The notes under the pieces are model-generated. The model saw only the letters and a program-made list of their open reading frames with translations, was not told where the DNA came from and did no database searches. The translations under genes and the position numbers were made by a program. From Streptomyces sp. NRRL F-5122 (GTDB lineage Bacteria > Actinomycetota > Actinomycetes > Streptomycetales > Streptomycetaceae), in the NCBI RefSeq assembly GCF_001507435.1, contig NZ_LMWH01000001.1:310001-374000 (forward strand): a stretch of 64,000 nt of DNA, in the 5' to 3' direction. Within the stretch, counting starts at the first letter, position 1. Every line of letters starts with the position of its first letter. Positions 54,073 to 61,745 of this stretch are shown one piece after another.

Positions 54073-54801
54073 ATGGTGCAGGTCTGTCTGAACGGAGTCC
54101 GGGGAGCGGGCGACGGCCCGGCCGTCCCCTTGTCGCCGGCGGCGCTGGCCGATGCGGCGGCGGCCGCCGTGGCGGCCGGGGCCTCGGACATCCATGTCCA
54201 TCCCAGGACGCCCTGCGGACAGGACACGTTGTCGGCGAGGGTGGTCGCGGCGACGCTCGAGGCGATACGGGCACGCGTCGCCGTCCCCGTGGGCGTGACC
54301 ACCGGCGCATGGACCGAGCCCGACCCGGACGCGCGTGCGGCGCGCATCCGATCGTGGACGGTGCTGCCCGACCACGCCTCGGTCAACTGGCACGAACCGG
54401 GTGCCGAGGAGGTCGCGGCGGCGCTGATCGAGCGAGGCGTCGGGGTGGAGGCGGGCCTCTGGTCCGGTACCGACGGCGCGGCCCGGTTCGCCGTGTCCCG
54501 GCTGGGTCCGAGCGTGCTGCGGGTGCTCGCCGAAGTCACGGACCCCTCCCCGGACACGGCGGAGGACACCGCCCATGCCCTCCTCCTGGACCTCGGGCCG
54601 GCCCACAGCCGCCCCGTGCTGCTGCACGGCGAGGAGGGCGGAGCCTGGCCGGTGCTGCGTCTCGCCGCACATCTCGGCCTCGCGACCCGTATCGGGCTCG
54701 AGGACACACTGGTTCTGCCGGACGGCCGACCCGCTCGGTCCAACGCCGAGTTGGTCACGGAGGGCCTGGCCCAGTACGGGCGGCATCGGCGCGGCTTCTG
54801 A
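54073..54801 (+). CDS. beta-keto acid cleavage (BKACE) family enzyme
   Basis: A 242-residue TIM-barrel enzyme related to 3-keto-5-aminohexanoate cleavage protein. The metal motif is SDIHVHPRTPCGQD near residue 36. Later catalytic elements include SVNWHEPGAEEVA and GLEDTLVLPDG. Family members cleave beta-keto acids with acetyl-CoA. This one is shorter than the typical 270-310 residues, so the substrate pocket is probably altered. It is convergent with soxR, without operon partners. Confidence 0.82.
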   Translation: MVQVCLNGVRGAGDGPAVPLSPAALADAAAAAVAAGASDIHVHPRTPCGQDTLSARVVAATLEAIRARVAVPVGVTTGAWTEPDPDARAARIRSWTVLPDHASVNWHEPGAEEVAAALIERGVGVEAGLWSGTDGAARFAVSRLGPSVLRVLAEVTDPSPDTAEDTAHALLLDLGPAHSRPVLLHGEEGGAWPVLRLAAHLGLATRIGLEDTLVLPDGRPARSNAELVTEGLAQYGRHRRGF

Positions 54802-54845
54802 GGAGCGGCCGTGCGGCCCGGCACCCGCCGGACTCCGCCCGCCGG

Positions 54846-55352
54846 TCAGCGGCAGGACGCCGGCTCGTCCCCCTGCCTGCGCTGCTGCCCGGCGGCCCCG
54901 CGTTCGACCATCAGACGCGAGCCGGCGTGCCGTTCGCCGAAGACGTCGTCCGGGTTGGACAGGACGCAGGTCTCCAGGGACAGGCAGCCGCAGCCGATGC
55001 AGTCGGTGAGATGGTCGCGGAGCCGGCTCAGCTGGCTGATCCGTTCGTCGAGTTCGGAGCGCCAGGCCCGGGAGAGCCTGGCCCAGTCCTCGCGGGTGGG
55101 GGTGCGCTCCTCGGGCAGTTCGGCGAGGGCGTCGCGGATGGTGGCCAGCGGGATGCCGACGCGCTGGGCTGCGCGCACGAAGGCGACCCGGCGCAGCGCG
55201 TCGCGCTGATAGCGCCGCTGGTTGCCCGCTGTGCGGCGGCTGCTGATCAGGCCCTTGGACTCGTAGAAGTGCAGGGCGGAGACGGCGGCGCCGCTGCGTG
55301 CGGCCAGCTGGCCGACCGTCAGCTCGTGGATCTTCTCGGGGATCTGGGGCAC
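54846..55352 (-). CDS. soxR: redox-sensing regulator SoxR (MerR family)
   Basis: A 168-residue protein. Residues 11-75 form the MerR winged helix ([24 protein letters not shown]). A dimerisation helix follows, then the [2Fe-2S] site CX2CXCX5C at Cys118, 121, 123 and 129 ([13 protein letters not shown]). In streptomycetes SoxR responds to redox-active metabolites such as actinorhodin rather than superoxide and activates a few small oxidoreductase genes. I did not find a SoxR box in this window. Divergent from maoC. Confidence 0.93.
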   Translation of the reverse strand: MPQIPEKIHELTVGQLAARSGAAVSALHFYESKGLISSRRTAGNQRRYQRDALRRVAFVRAAQRVGIPLATIRDALAELPEERTPTREDWARLSRAWRSELDERISQLSRLRDHLTDCIGCGCLSLETCVLSNPDDVFGERHAGSRLMVERGAAGQQRRQGDEPASCR

Positions 55353-55389
55353 CCCTCAGACCCTACCCACGGTCGCGCAGCCGGGTCCG

Positions 55390-55418
55390 TTGACATGACT
55401 GTGGGAGCCGACCATGCT
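55390..55418 (+). promoter_or_regulatory. candidate promoter of maoC
   Basis: TTGACA at 55390-55395 and CATGCT at 55413-55418 are 17 bases apart, before the MaoC gene. The operator-like dyad at 55417-55432 overlaps the -10 and start region, the usual position for repression. Confidence 0.5.
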
Positions 55419-55432
55419 AAGCAGTTGCTTAG
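55417..55432. promoter_or_regulatory. perfect 16-bp inverted repeat, TetR operator candidate at maoC
   Basis: CTAAGCA-GT-TGCTTAG is a perfect 7-2-7 palindrome 31-46 bases before the MaoC ATG. A close relative lies before the convergent TetR gene at 56607-56622. Confidence 0.7.
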
Positions 55433-55462
55433 AGTGACTTCGTGAGGCGAGAGGCCGGGAAC

Positions 55463-55924
55463 ATGGCAGAACCGAGGACCTTCACGTCCGCCGACGAGCT
55501 GAAGGCGGCGGTGGGCGAGCAACTGGGGTACACCGACTGGCTGGAGATCGACCAGAAGCGGATCGATCTGTTCGCGGACGCCACGGGCGACCACCAGTGG
55601 ATCCACATCGACCCCGAGAAGGCGGCCGCGGGCCCCTTCGGGACGACCATCGCGCACGGCTATCTCACGCTGTCGCTGCTCCCCCTCTTCGGGCCCCAGC
55701 TGATCAGCGTCGAGGGCGTGAAGATGGGTGTGAACTACGGGACGAACAAGGTCCGCTTCCCCGCCCCCGTCCCGGTCGGGTCGCGGCTGCGCGCCACCGC
55801 GACGATCAGCGGTGTGGAGGACGTGCCCGGCGGGATCCAGGTGGCGATCGCCTTCACCGTGGAGCGCGAGGGCGGCGACAAGCCGGTGTGCGTGGCGGAG
55901 TCCGTGTCGCGCTACTACCTCTGA
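55463..55924 (+). CDS. MaoC-family dehydratase (enoyl-CoA hydratase type)
   Basis: A 153-residue hot-dog fold hydratase. The catalytic Asp/His segment FADATGDHQWIHIDPEKA and the following GPFGTTIAHGYLTLSLLP are typical R-specific enoyl-CoA hydratase motifs (the conserved hydratase-2 pattern). It acts on enoyl-CoA thioesters. The ATG at 55463 is chosen because homology starts there. Its 3' end overlaps the convergent TetR gene by 10 bases, and a perfect dyad precedes it. Confidence 0.92.
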   Translation: MAEPRTFTSADELKAAVGEQLGYTDWLEIDQKRIDLFADATGDHQWIHIDPEKAAAGPFGTTIAHGYLTLSLLPLFGPQLISVEGVKMGVNYGTNKVRFPAPVPVGSRLRATATISGVEDVPGGIQVAIAFTVEREGGDKPVCVAESVSRYYL

Positions 55925-56562
55925 GCCCGGGGGGACCGAGCCCCCGCCCCCACCATCCGCAGGACGAGGTCGGCGTAGCGCGCGCCGACCTCGTCGGGCG
56001 TGCGCGGCCCCTCGATGTTGAACCAGCGGGCGACGTCGATGCACAGCGAGAGCACGGCGAGCGTGGTGGCCCAGACGTCCAGCACGTCGAACTCGCCGGA
56101 GGCCACACCCTCTTCGATGACGCCGCGCACCTCTGCGTCGCACTGGCGGCGCAGCGCGACGATCTCCGCGCGGGCCTCCGGGCCGAGCGCGTCGAGTTCG
56201 TACTGCACCACCCGGGCGGTGGTGCGCCGCCCGGCGTGCCACCGGACGAAGGAGCTCACGGCGTCGGCGAGCCGGTCCGCCGCGCTGCCCTCGCGCCGGG
56301 TCGCCGTGCGCAGGATCTCGAGGGCCTTCTCGTGCCCGATCCGGCTGATGCGGTGAAGCAGCTCTTCCTTGGTCTTGTAGTGGATGTAGAGCGCGGCGGG
56401 GCTCATGCCGGCGCGTCCCGCGATGTCACGTGTCGTGGTGGCGTGGTAGCCGCGCTCGGCGAAGGCCTCGACCGCGGCGACCAGCAGTCGCCGGGCCGCG
56501 TCCGGCGTCACCTCGACCCACGGCTCGGCCTCGCCGCCGGCCGTCTCCTCCGCCGCACTCAT
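55915..56562 (-). CDS. TetR-family regulator, candidate repressor of maoC
   Basis: A 215-residue protein. The HTH covers about residues 28-75 (GYHATTTRDIAGRAGMSPAALYIHYKTKEELLHRISRIG). The C-terminal helical ligand domain includes CIDVARWFNIEGPRTPDEVGARYADLVLRM. It converges on maoC with a 10-base overlap. The related dyads upstream of both genes suggest that it represses both. The ligand is probably an acyl-CoA; this is inference. Confidence 0.9.
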   Translation of the reverse strand: MSAAEETAGGEAEPWVEVTPDAARRLLVAAVEAFAERGYHATTTRDIAGRAGMSPAALYIHYKTKEELLHRISRIGHEKALEILRTATRREGSAADRLADAVSSFVRWHAGRRTTARVVQYELDALGPEARAEIVALRRQCDAEVRGVIEEGVASGEFDVLDVWATTLAVLSLCIDVARWFNIEGPRTPDEVGARYADLVLRMVGAGARSPRAQR

Positions 56563-56606
56563 CGCTCGCCCCTTCCGATGGCAGGACGAACACCATACCC
56601 CCGAAG

Positions 56607-56622
56607 CTGAGCGGGCGCTTAG
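56607..56622. promoter_or_regulatory. TetR operator candidate, autoregulatory
   Basis: CTGAGCG-GG-CGCTTAG has the same 7-2-7 layout as the perfect site at 55417-55432 with one mismatched pair. It lies 45-60 bases upstream of the TetR start at 56562. Confidence 0.65.
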
Positions 56623-56651
56623 TCTCCCCGCTCAGCGGCGCGCTCCCCGGC

Positions 56652-56939
56652 TCAGAGCTTCTCGAAGGGGTCGTGCTCGGCGAGCAGCTTCTCCAGCCGC
56701 GCCTGGTCGACACGGCTGACGAGCTGACCCGCCTCCTGCCGGTCCCGGATCACCTTGGCCAGAGTGAAGGCGGAGGTGACCAGATACAGGACGGCGATGC
56801 CCAGGAAGGCCCGTACCCAGGCATCGGCGTTCAGCCTGGCGATGCCGACGGCCGTCGCCGCCATGGCGACGGCGAAGGACGCGACGGCCTGACCGTAGAA
56901 GGCGGCCGTGTTCTGCTGCTTGACCGGAGTCTCACTCAT
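56652..56939 (-). CDS. YiaA/YiaB-type inner membrane protein
   Basis: A 95-residue membrane protein with two hydrophobic helices (AAFYGQAVASFAVAMAATAVGI and WVRAFLGIAVLYLVTSAFTLAKV), followed by a charged cytoplasmic tail. The two-helix YiaA/B domain is recognisable. Function unknown. The ATG at 56939 is preferred because homology begins at SETPVKQQNTAAF. It is separated from the acyl-CoA dehydrogenase by 60 bases and may share its transcript. Confidence 0.85.
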   Translation of the reverse strand: MSETPVKQQNTAAFYGQAVASFAVAMAATAVGIARLNADAWVRAFLGIAVLYLVTSAFTLAKVIRDRQEAGQLVSRVDQARLEKLLAEHDPFEKL

Positions 56940-56999
56940 GCCGACCAGGATCGGCGGACATGGCACGCGTCACATCCGCCGAAGTACTCAAAGGGGTAC

Positions 57000-58151
57000 T
57001 CAGAACGCCGAAACGCCCGTCAGCGCCCGCCCGATGACCAGCTTCTGGATCTGGCTGGTGCCCTCGTAGAGGGTCATCACCCGGGCGTCGCGCAGGAGCT
57101 TGCCCGCCGGGTACTCGTCGATGTAGCCATACCCGCCGAAGACCTGGAGCGCGTTGTTGGCGGCGCGCACGGCCGCCTCGGAGGCGAAGAGCTTGGCCTT
57201 GGAGGACTCCACGGCGAAGGGCAGGCCCCGGTCGATCAGATCGGCGACCCGCCAGGTGAGCAGCCGCGCCGCGTCCACGTCGACGGCGATGTCGCTGATG
57301 AGCTCCTGGACGAGCTGGTGGTGGGCGATGGTCCTGCCGAACTGCTCCCGCTCGGTGGAGTAGCGCACGGCGGCGTCCAGGGCGGCCCTGGCTATGCCGA
57401 CGCAGCCCGCCGCGACCGACATGCGCCCCTTGGCGAGCGCCGACATGGCGACGGAGAAGCCCTTGCCCTCGGGCGCCAGCATCGCGGAGGCGGGCACCCG
57501 GACGTCCTCGAGGACCAGCTCGGCCGTGGCCTGGCCGCGCAGCCCGAGCTTGCCGTGGATGGTGCGGCGGGTCAGCCCCGGCGTCGCGGTCGGCACGAGG
57601 AAGGCGGACACGCCCCTGTGGCCGGGGGCGTCCGTGGAGCGGGCGAACAGCAGCACGACGTCGGCCCAGGTGCCGTTCGTGATGAACATCTTGCTGCCGT
57701 TGATCACGTAGTCGTCGCCGTCGCGCACCGCTTTCGTGGCGAGGTTGCCCGCGTCCGAACCGGTTCCCGGCTCGGTGAGCCCGAAGCAGCCGACGTACTC
57801 GCCGGAGGTGAGGCCCGGCAGCCACCGCCGCTTCTGCTCCTCGCTCCCCCACGCGGCGATCGTCTTGGCGACGAGCCCCAGCGAGACGGACACGATCCCG
57901 CGCACGGAGGAGTCGCCGCGACCCAGTTCCTCGGTCACCAGACAGTACGCGAGATGGTCACCGCCGGACCCGCCGTACTCCTCGTCGACGGTGAGGCCGA
58001 GGAACCCCACCTCGCCCAGCTTCCTCACGATCGACCGGTCGACCTCCTCGGCCCGGTCCCAGACGACCACATGGGGAGCGATCTCACGCTCCACGAAGTC
58101 CTCTGCCAGCCGCCGGACGGCGACCTGCTCCTCGCTGAGCTCCAGGTTCAC
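57000..58151 (-). CDS. acyl-CoA dehydrogenase
   Basis: A 383-residue FAD enzyme. The signature CFGLTEPGTGSDAGNLATKA, the substrate segment GFSVAMSALAKGRMSVAAGCVG and the C-terminal FGGYGYIDEYPAGKLLRDARVMTLYEGTS are complete. The catalytic Glu is in the last motif. It belongs to the short/medium-chain ACAD group. The GTG start at 58151 lies 52 bases from a dyad that also precedes the divergent TetR gene, so it is a strong candidate target. Confidence 0.95.
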   Translation of the reverse strand: MNLELSEEQVAVRRLAEDFVEREIAPHVVVWDRAEEVDRSIVRKLGEVGFLGLTVDEEYGGSGGDHLAYCLVTEELGRGDSSVRGIVSVSLGLVAKTIAAWGSEEQKRRWLPGLTSGEYVGCFGLTEPGTGSDAGNLATKAVRDGDDYVINGSKMFITNGTWADVVLLFARSTDAPGHRGVSAFLVPTATPGLTRRTIHGKLGLRGQATAELVLEDVRVPASAMLAPEGKGFSVAMSALAKGRMSVAAGCVGIARAALDAAVRYSTEREQFGRTIAHHQLVQELISDIAVDVDAARLLTWRVADLIDRGLPFAVESSKAKLFASEAAVRAANNALQVFGGYGYIDEYPAGKLLRDARVMTLYEGTSQIQKLVIGRALTGVSAF

Positions 58152-58202
58152 GGCGCGTCACTCCAAGGGAAGGTCCGGAAGGTCATTGAATGCCACACAT
58201 TT

Positions 58203-58221
58203 AAATTAGCACTGCTAGTTT
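58203..58221. promoter_or_regulatory. 19-bp dyad in the acyl-CoA dehydrogenase/TetR divergent promoter
   Basis: AAATTAGCA-C-TGCTAGTTT is a 9-1-9 inverted repeat with one mismatched pair. On the minus strand it lies just after a TTGAAA (58224-58219) that could serve as the dehydrogenase -35. On the plus strand it is 27-45 bases before the TetR start. Fifteen of 19 bases match a site before the aldehyde dehydrogenase. Confidence 0.75.
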
Positions 58222-58247
58222 CAAGTCGCAGCCCTACTATGTGCGCC

Positions 58248-58889
58248 ATGGCCCGACCCCACAAGCCCCTCCTCAGCACCGAACGCATCGTCGCCACGGC
58301 GCGGGCGCTGGTGGACTCGGAGGGCCTCGCGGCCGTCTCCACACGACGGCTCGCCGCGGAACTCGGGGTCAGCGGGCCCTCGCTGTACAACCACTTCCGC
58401 ACGAAGGACCAGATCCTGGAGGCGGTGGCGGACTCGGTCAGCGCCCAGGTCGACCTGTCGATGTTCGAGGACGGCCGGGACTGGCGGACGGCGCTGCACG
58501 ACTGGGCGGTCTCCTACCGGGCGGCGCTGCGCGACCATCCCAACATCGTGCCGGTCCTCGCGCACGGCCCCGGCCGCAGGCCGGCCGCGCTGCGCCTCGC
58601 GGACGCCGTCTACGGCGCGATGGTGGACGCCGGCTGGCCGCCTGCGCAGGCGACCTCCATCGGGGCCCTGATGCGCTATTTCGTCATGGGCTCCGCACTC
58701 GGCTCGTTCGCCGGCGGATTCGTCGACGACCGGGCGGCGTACGACCCGGCCGACTACCCCCACCTCGGACAGGCCCACCTCCTGGCCGAACAGCAGGGGA
58801 GGATCGACGAACGGGCCTTCGAGACAGGCCTGACGGCGCTGCTGGACGGGCTGGAGCAGCAGTACGAGCGGTCCACACGTCAGGCATGA
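58248..58889 (+). CDS. TetR-family regulator of the dehydrogenase set
   Basis: A 213-residue repressor. The HTH occupies about residues 10-55 (LLSTERIVATARALVDSEGLAAVSTRRLAAELGVSGPSLYNHFRTKDQILE in part). The C-terminal TetR_C domain is helical (MRYFVMGSALGSFAGGFVDD). No ribosome-binding site precedes the ATG. A TACTAT -10-like hexamer at 58235-58240 ends seven bases before it, so a leaderless message is probable; an alternative ATG at 58239 would lie inside that -10. Divergent from the acyl-CoA dehydrogenase. Confidence 0.88.
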   Translation: MARPHKPLLSTERIVATARALVDSEGLAAVSTRRLAAELGVSGPSLYNHFRTKDQILEAVADSVSAQVDLSMFEDGRDWRTALHDWAVSYRAALRDHPNIVPVLAHGPGRRPAALRLADAVYGAMVDAGWPPAQATSIGALMRYFVMGSALGSFAGGFVDDRAAYDPADYPHLGQAHLLAEQQGRIDERAFETGLTALLDGLEQQYERSTRQA

Positions 58890-58933
58890 CCGGGCCTGCC
58901 ACCCTTCGGCGGGCGCCGAAGCGTCCATGTCCC

Positions 58934-59662
58934 ATGCTGGAGGACATGGAGCGTGGCAAGGACGCGAGGGCGGCCGGTCTCGCCGGGTTCGCCGCCCTGA
59001 TCGCCGACGAGACGCGGGCCGCATGCCTGCTGGCGCTGCTCGACGGTCGGGCCTGGACCGCCGGTGAGCTGGCGCGGCATGCGGGGGTCGCCCCGTCGAC
59101 GCTGAGCGAGCACCTGGGCAAGCTCGTCGCGGGCGGGCTGCTGGCAGTGGAACGGCAGGGCCGGCACCGCTATGTGCGGCTGGCCGACGCACGCCTCGCC
59201 CAGCTGGTGGAGGACCTGGCCGCGCAGGTCGCGCCGGACGCCGTGGCCGGACGCCCGCGCAGCCTGCGGGAGGTGAGCGCCGGTTCCGCGATGGCACGCG
59301 GCCGCACCTGCTACGACCATCTCGCCGGCCGGCTGGGGATCGCCGTGACCGATGCGCTGACGGCACGTGGACTGCTGCGCCAGGACACCGGGTTCGCGCT
59401 GACGGACGCCGGCTTGGCGTGGTTCGACACCGCCGGTATCGGTCTCGACCGCCGGGGCCGACGGCCACTGGTCCGCGCCTGCCTCGACTGGACCGAGCGC
59501 CGTCCCCACCTCGCGGGCGTGGCGGGCGCTGCCCTGTGCCGGCACGCCCTGGACGCCGGCTGGTGTGTGCGCATCGGCTCCGGGCGGGCGGTGAAGGTCA
59601 CGACCGCGGGCCAGCGGGCGCTGTCCGAACTGCTGGGCATCGAGGCCGAGTCACTGCGCTGA
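58934..59662 (+). CDS. ArsR-type winged-helix regulator
   Basis: A 242-residue protein. The N-terminal third is a winged helix (ADETRAACLLALLDGRAWTAGELARHAGVAPSTLSEHL), and the middle part is GRTCYDHLAGRLGIAVTDAL. No clear Cys metal site typical of SmtB/ArsR sensors is visible, so the signal is unknown. The start is uncertain. ATG 58886 overlaps the TetR stop (ATGA), ATG 58934 is used here, and ATG 58946 gives 238 residues with GGAGG only two bases before it. It may be co-transcribed with the transporter that follows. Confidence 0.78.
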   Translation: MLEDMERGKDARAAGLAGFAALIADETRAACLLALLDGRAWTAGELARHAGVAPSTLSEHLGKLVAGGLLAVERQGRHRYVRLADARLAQLVEDLAAQVAPDAVAGRPRSLREVSAGSAMARGRTCYDHLAGRLGIAVTDALTARGLLRQDTGFALTDAGLAWFDTAGIGLDRRGRRPLVRACLDWTERRPHLAGVAGAALCRHALDAGWCVRIGSGRAVKVTTAGQRALSELLGIEAESLR

Positions 59663-59728
59663 GCCCCGGTGTCCCGTCCGAAATCCGCGAGCGCCCGCAT
59701 TGCGCCCCCGCTTAGCCTCTGGAGCATG

Positions 59729-60661
59729 ATGAACGCCTCCCCGTCCCGCCTCGCCGCAGGCGCCGCCACGGTCACCGTCGTGCTGTGGGCCTCCGCCTTC
59801 GTCTCGATCCGCAGTGCGGGAGCCGCGTACGCGCCCGGTGCGCTGGCGCTCGGGCGACTGCTGGCCGGAGCTCTGACACTGGGAGCGATCTGTCTCGTAC
59901 GGCGTGAGGGACTTCCGCCGCGCTCTGCCTGGCGCGGCACGGCGATATCCGGCGTGCTGTGGTTCGGGGTGTACATGGTCGTCCTCAACTGGGGCGAACG
60001 GCAGGTGGACGCCGGCACCGCCGCACTGGTCGTCAACATCGGACCCGTCCTGATCGCGCTGCTCGGGTCGCGGCTGCTGGGCGACGCCATGCCGCCGCGG
60101 CTGCTCGCGGGCATGGCGGTGTCGTTCGCCGGTGCCGTGACCGTGGGGCTCTCGATGTCGGGGGACGGCGGCTCCTCGGTGCTCGGGGTGGTGCTGTGCC
60201 TGCTCGCCGCCATGGCCTACGCGGCCGGTGTCGTCGCGCAGAAGCCCGCGCTGGGCTCGGCGAGCCCGCTCCAGGTGACCACGTGGGGGTGCCTGGTGGG
60301 TGCGCTGACGTGTCTGCCGTTCGCCGGGCAACTGGTGCGCGACGCGGCCCACGCCCCCGTCTCCGCGACGCTCAACATGCTCTACCTCGGCGTCTTCCCG
60401 ACGGCGCTCGCCTTCACGACCTGGGCCTACGCCCTGGCGCGTACGACCGCGAGCCGTATGGGTGCGACGACGTACGCCGTGCCCGCGCTGGTCGTACTGA
60501 TGTCCTGGCTCTTCCTCGGAGAGGTGCCGGGTCTGCTGACGCTCGCCGGCGGGGTGCTGTGCCTGGCCGGCGTGGCGGTCTCCCGGTCGCGCCCTCGCCG
60601 GACGGCACCGGTCACGGCCGCGACCACCAAGCCCGGGCAGGTCACGGCCGCCGAGTCCTAG
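59729..60661 (+). CDS. EamA/DMT-family transporter
   Basis: A 310-residue integral membrane protein with ten predicted helices in two EamA repeats. The first runs from TVVLWASAFVSIRSAGAAYAPG, and the second ends with TTYAVPALVVLMSWLFLGEVPG. Probably a metabolite or amino-acid exporter; the substrate is not known. The ATG at 59729 has GGAG at a workable distance; an adjacent ATG at 59726 is possible. It follows the ArsR gene by 66 bases. Its TAG stop overlaps the stop of the convergent alcohol dehydrogenase in the sequence CTAG. Confidence 0.85.
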   Translation: MNASPSRLAAGAATVTVVLWASAFVSIRSAGAAYAPGALALGRLLAGALTLGAICLVRREGLPPRSAWRGTAISGVLWFGVYMVVLNWGERQVDAGTAALVVNIGPVLIALLGSRLLGDAMPPRLLAGMAVSFAGAVTVGLSMSGDGGSSVLGVVLCLLAAMAYAAGVVAQKPALGSASPLQVTTWGCLVGALTCLPFAGQLVRDAAHAPVSATLNMLYLGVFPTALAFTTWAYALARTTASRMGATTYAVPALVVLMSWLFLGEVPGLLTLAGGVLCLAGVAVSRSRPRRTAPVTAATTKPGQVTAAES

Positions 60662-61740
60662 AACACCACCAGCGCGCGGCCTCCCTTGCCCGCCAGCATG
60701 TTCCCGAATGCCGCCGGGATCTCCTCGAGCGCGATCCGCTCGGTCACCAGCGCGCCCAGGTCGAGCCGCCCGGCCCGTACATGCTCGGCCAGGACCGGCA
60801 GGTCGGCAGCCGGGTCGCAGTTGCCGTAGACACAGCCCGACAGGGTTCGGCCCCAGTGGAAGATCTCCAGGGCGTTGAAGGTGACCTGCTGGTCCTTGCC
60901 TCCGATGCCGACGACCGTGGTGCGGCCGCCGCGGCGCGTGGAGTCCCAGGCCGCGCGGATGGTGGCCGCGCGCCCCACGCACTCCACCGCCACGTCCACG
61001 CCCTGCTTGTCCGTGAGTCCGCGGATCTCGCGGTGAGTGGTGCCGGAGGCGAGCACGAAGTCGGTGGCACCCGCGTGCCGGGCCAGTTCCTCCTTCGCGG
61101 GGGACACGTCCACCGCGACGATCCGCTCCGCCCCCGCGATCCGTGCCGACTGCAGCGCCGCGAGGCCCACGCCTCCCACGCCGAAGACCGCCACCGTCTC
61201 CCCGGGCCGCACCTTCGCCGCGTGGTGCACGGCGCCGTACCCCGTGAGCACGGCGCAGCCCAGGAGGGCGGCATCCGCGAGCGGCACACCGTCGGGCGCC
61301 GGCAGCACACAGGGCGCCGCCACCACCGTCTCCTCCGCGAACGCGGCCACGTTGAGGCCCGGATGCAGATCCGTGCCGTCGTCGCCACGGCGGGCGTGGA
61401 CGTCCCCGGAGCCGTTCAGCGCGTTCGCGCAGAGCCACACCTCTCCGAGCGCGCAGGCATGGCAGGTCCCGCAGGAGGGCGCCCAGTTGAGGACCACGCC
61501 GTCGCCCGGGGCGACATGGGTGACCCCCTCCCCCACGGACACCACGGTCCCCGCGCCCTCGTGACCGAGCACCGCGGGCACCGGAACCCGCATGGTGCCG
61601 TCGGACAGGGACAGATCGGAGTGGCAGACCCCGGCGGCGGCCAGCCGGATCCGGACCCGGCCGGGCCCCGGCTCGGGCAGCTCGATGCCGGTGACCTCCA
61701 GCGGGGCACCGACGGCGGGCAGGACAGCGGCACGGACCAT
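60658..61740 (-). CDS. zinc-dependent alcohol dehydrogenase
   Basis: A 360-residue medium-chain dehydrogenase. Cys39 and His40 in AAGVCHSDLSLSDG and the GHEGAG loop form the catalytic zinc site. CGTCHACALGEVWLC is the structural zinc lobe, and FGVGGVGLAALQSARIAG binds NAD(P). The length and GKDQQVTFNALEIFHWGRTLSGC resemble class III/NAD-linked actinobacterial ADHs with broad alcohol range. It follows the aldehyde dehydrogenase after 5 bases, so the pair should convert an alcohol to an acid or the reverse. Confidence 0.92.
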   Translation of the reverse strand: MVRAAVLPAVGAPLEVTGIELPEPGPGRVRIRLAAAGVCHSDLSLSDGTMRVPVPAVLGHEGAGTVVSVGEGVTHVAPGDGVVLNWAPSCGTCHACALGEVWLCANALNGSGDVHARRGDDGTDLHPGLNVAAFAEETVVAAPCVLPAPDGVPLADAALLGCAVLTGYGAVHHAAKVRPGETVAVFGVGGVGLAALQSARIAGAERIVAVDVSPAKEELARHAGATDFVLASGTTHREIRGLTDKQGVDVAVECVGRAATIRAAWDSTRRGGRTTVVGIGGKDQQVTFNALEIFHWGRTLSGCVYGNCDPAADLPVLAEHVRAGRLDLGALVTERIALEEIPAAFGNMLAGKGGRALVVF

Positions 61741-61745
61741 CTGGC

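Noticed and set aside
54846..55462. SoxR box near soxR
   Set aside because: The dyad found belongs to the CTAAGC type shared with a TetR gene. No CCTCAAG...CTTGAGG-like element was seen.
56430..58889. An 819-codon plus-strand frame ending in the TetR domain
   Set aside because: Only the last 213 codons are coding. The earlier part is antisense to an acyl-CoA dehydrogenase and to the TetR at 55915-56562.
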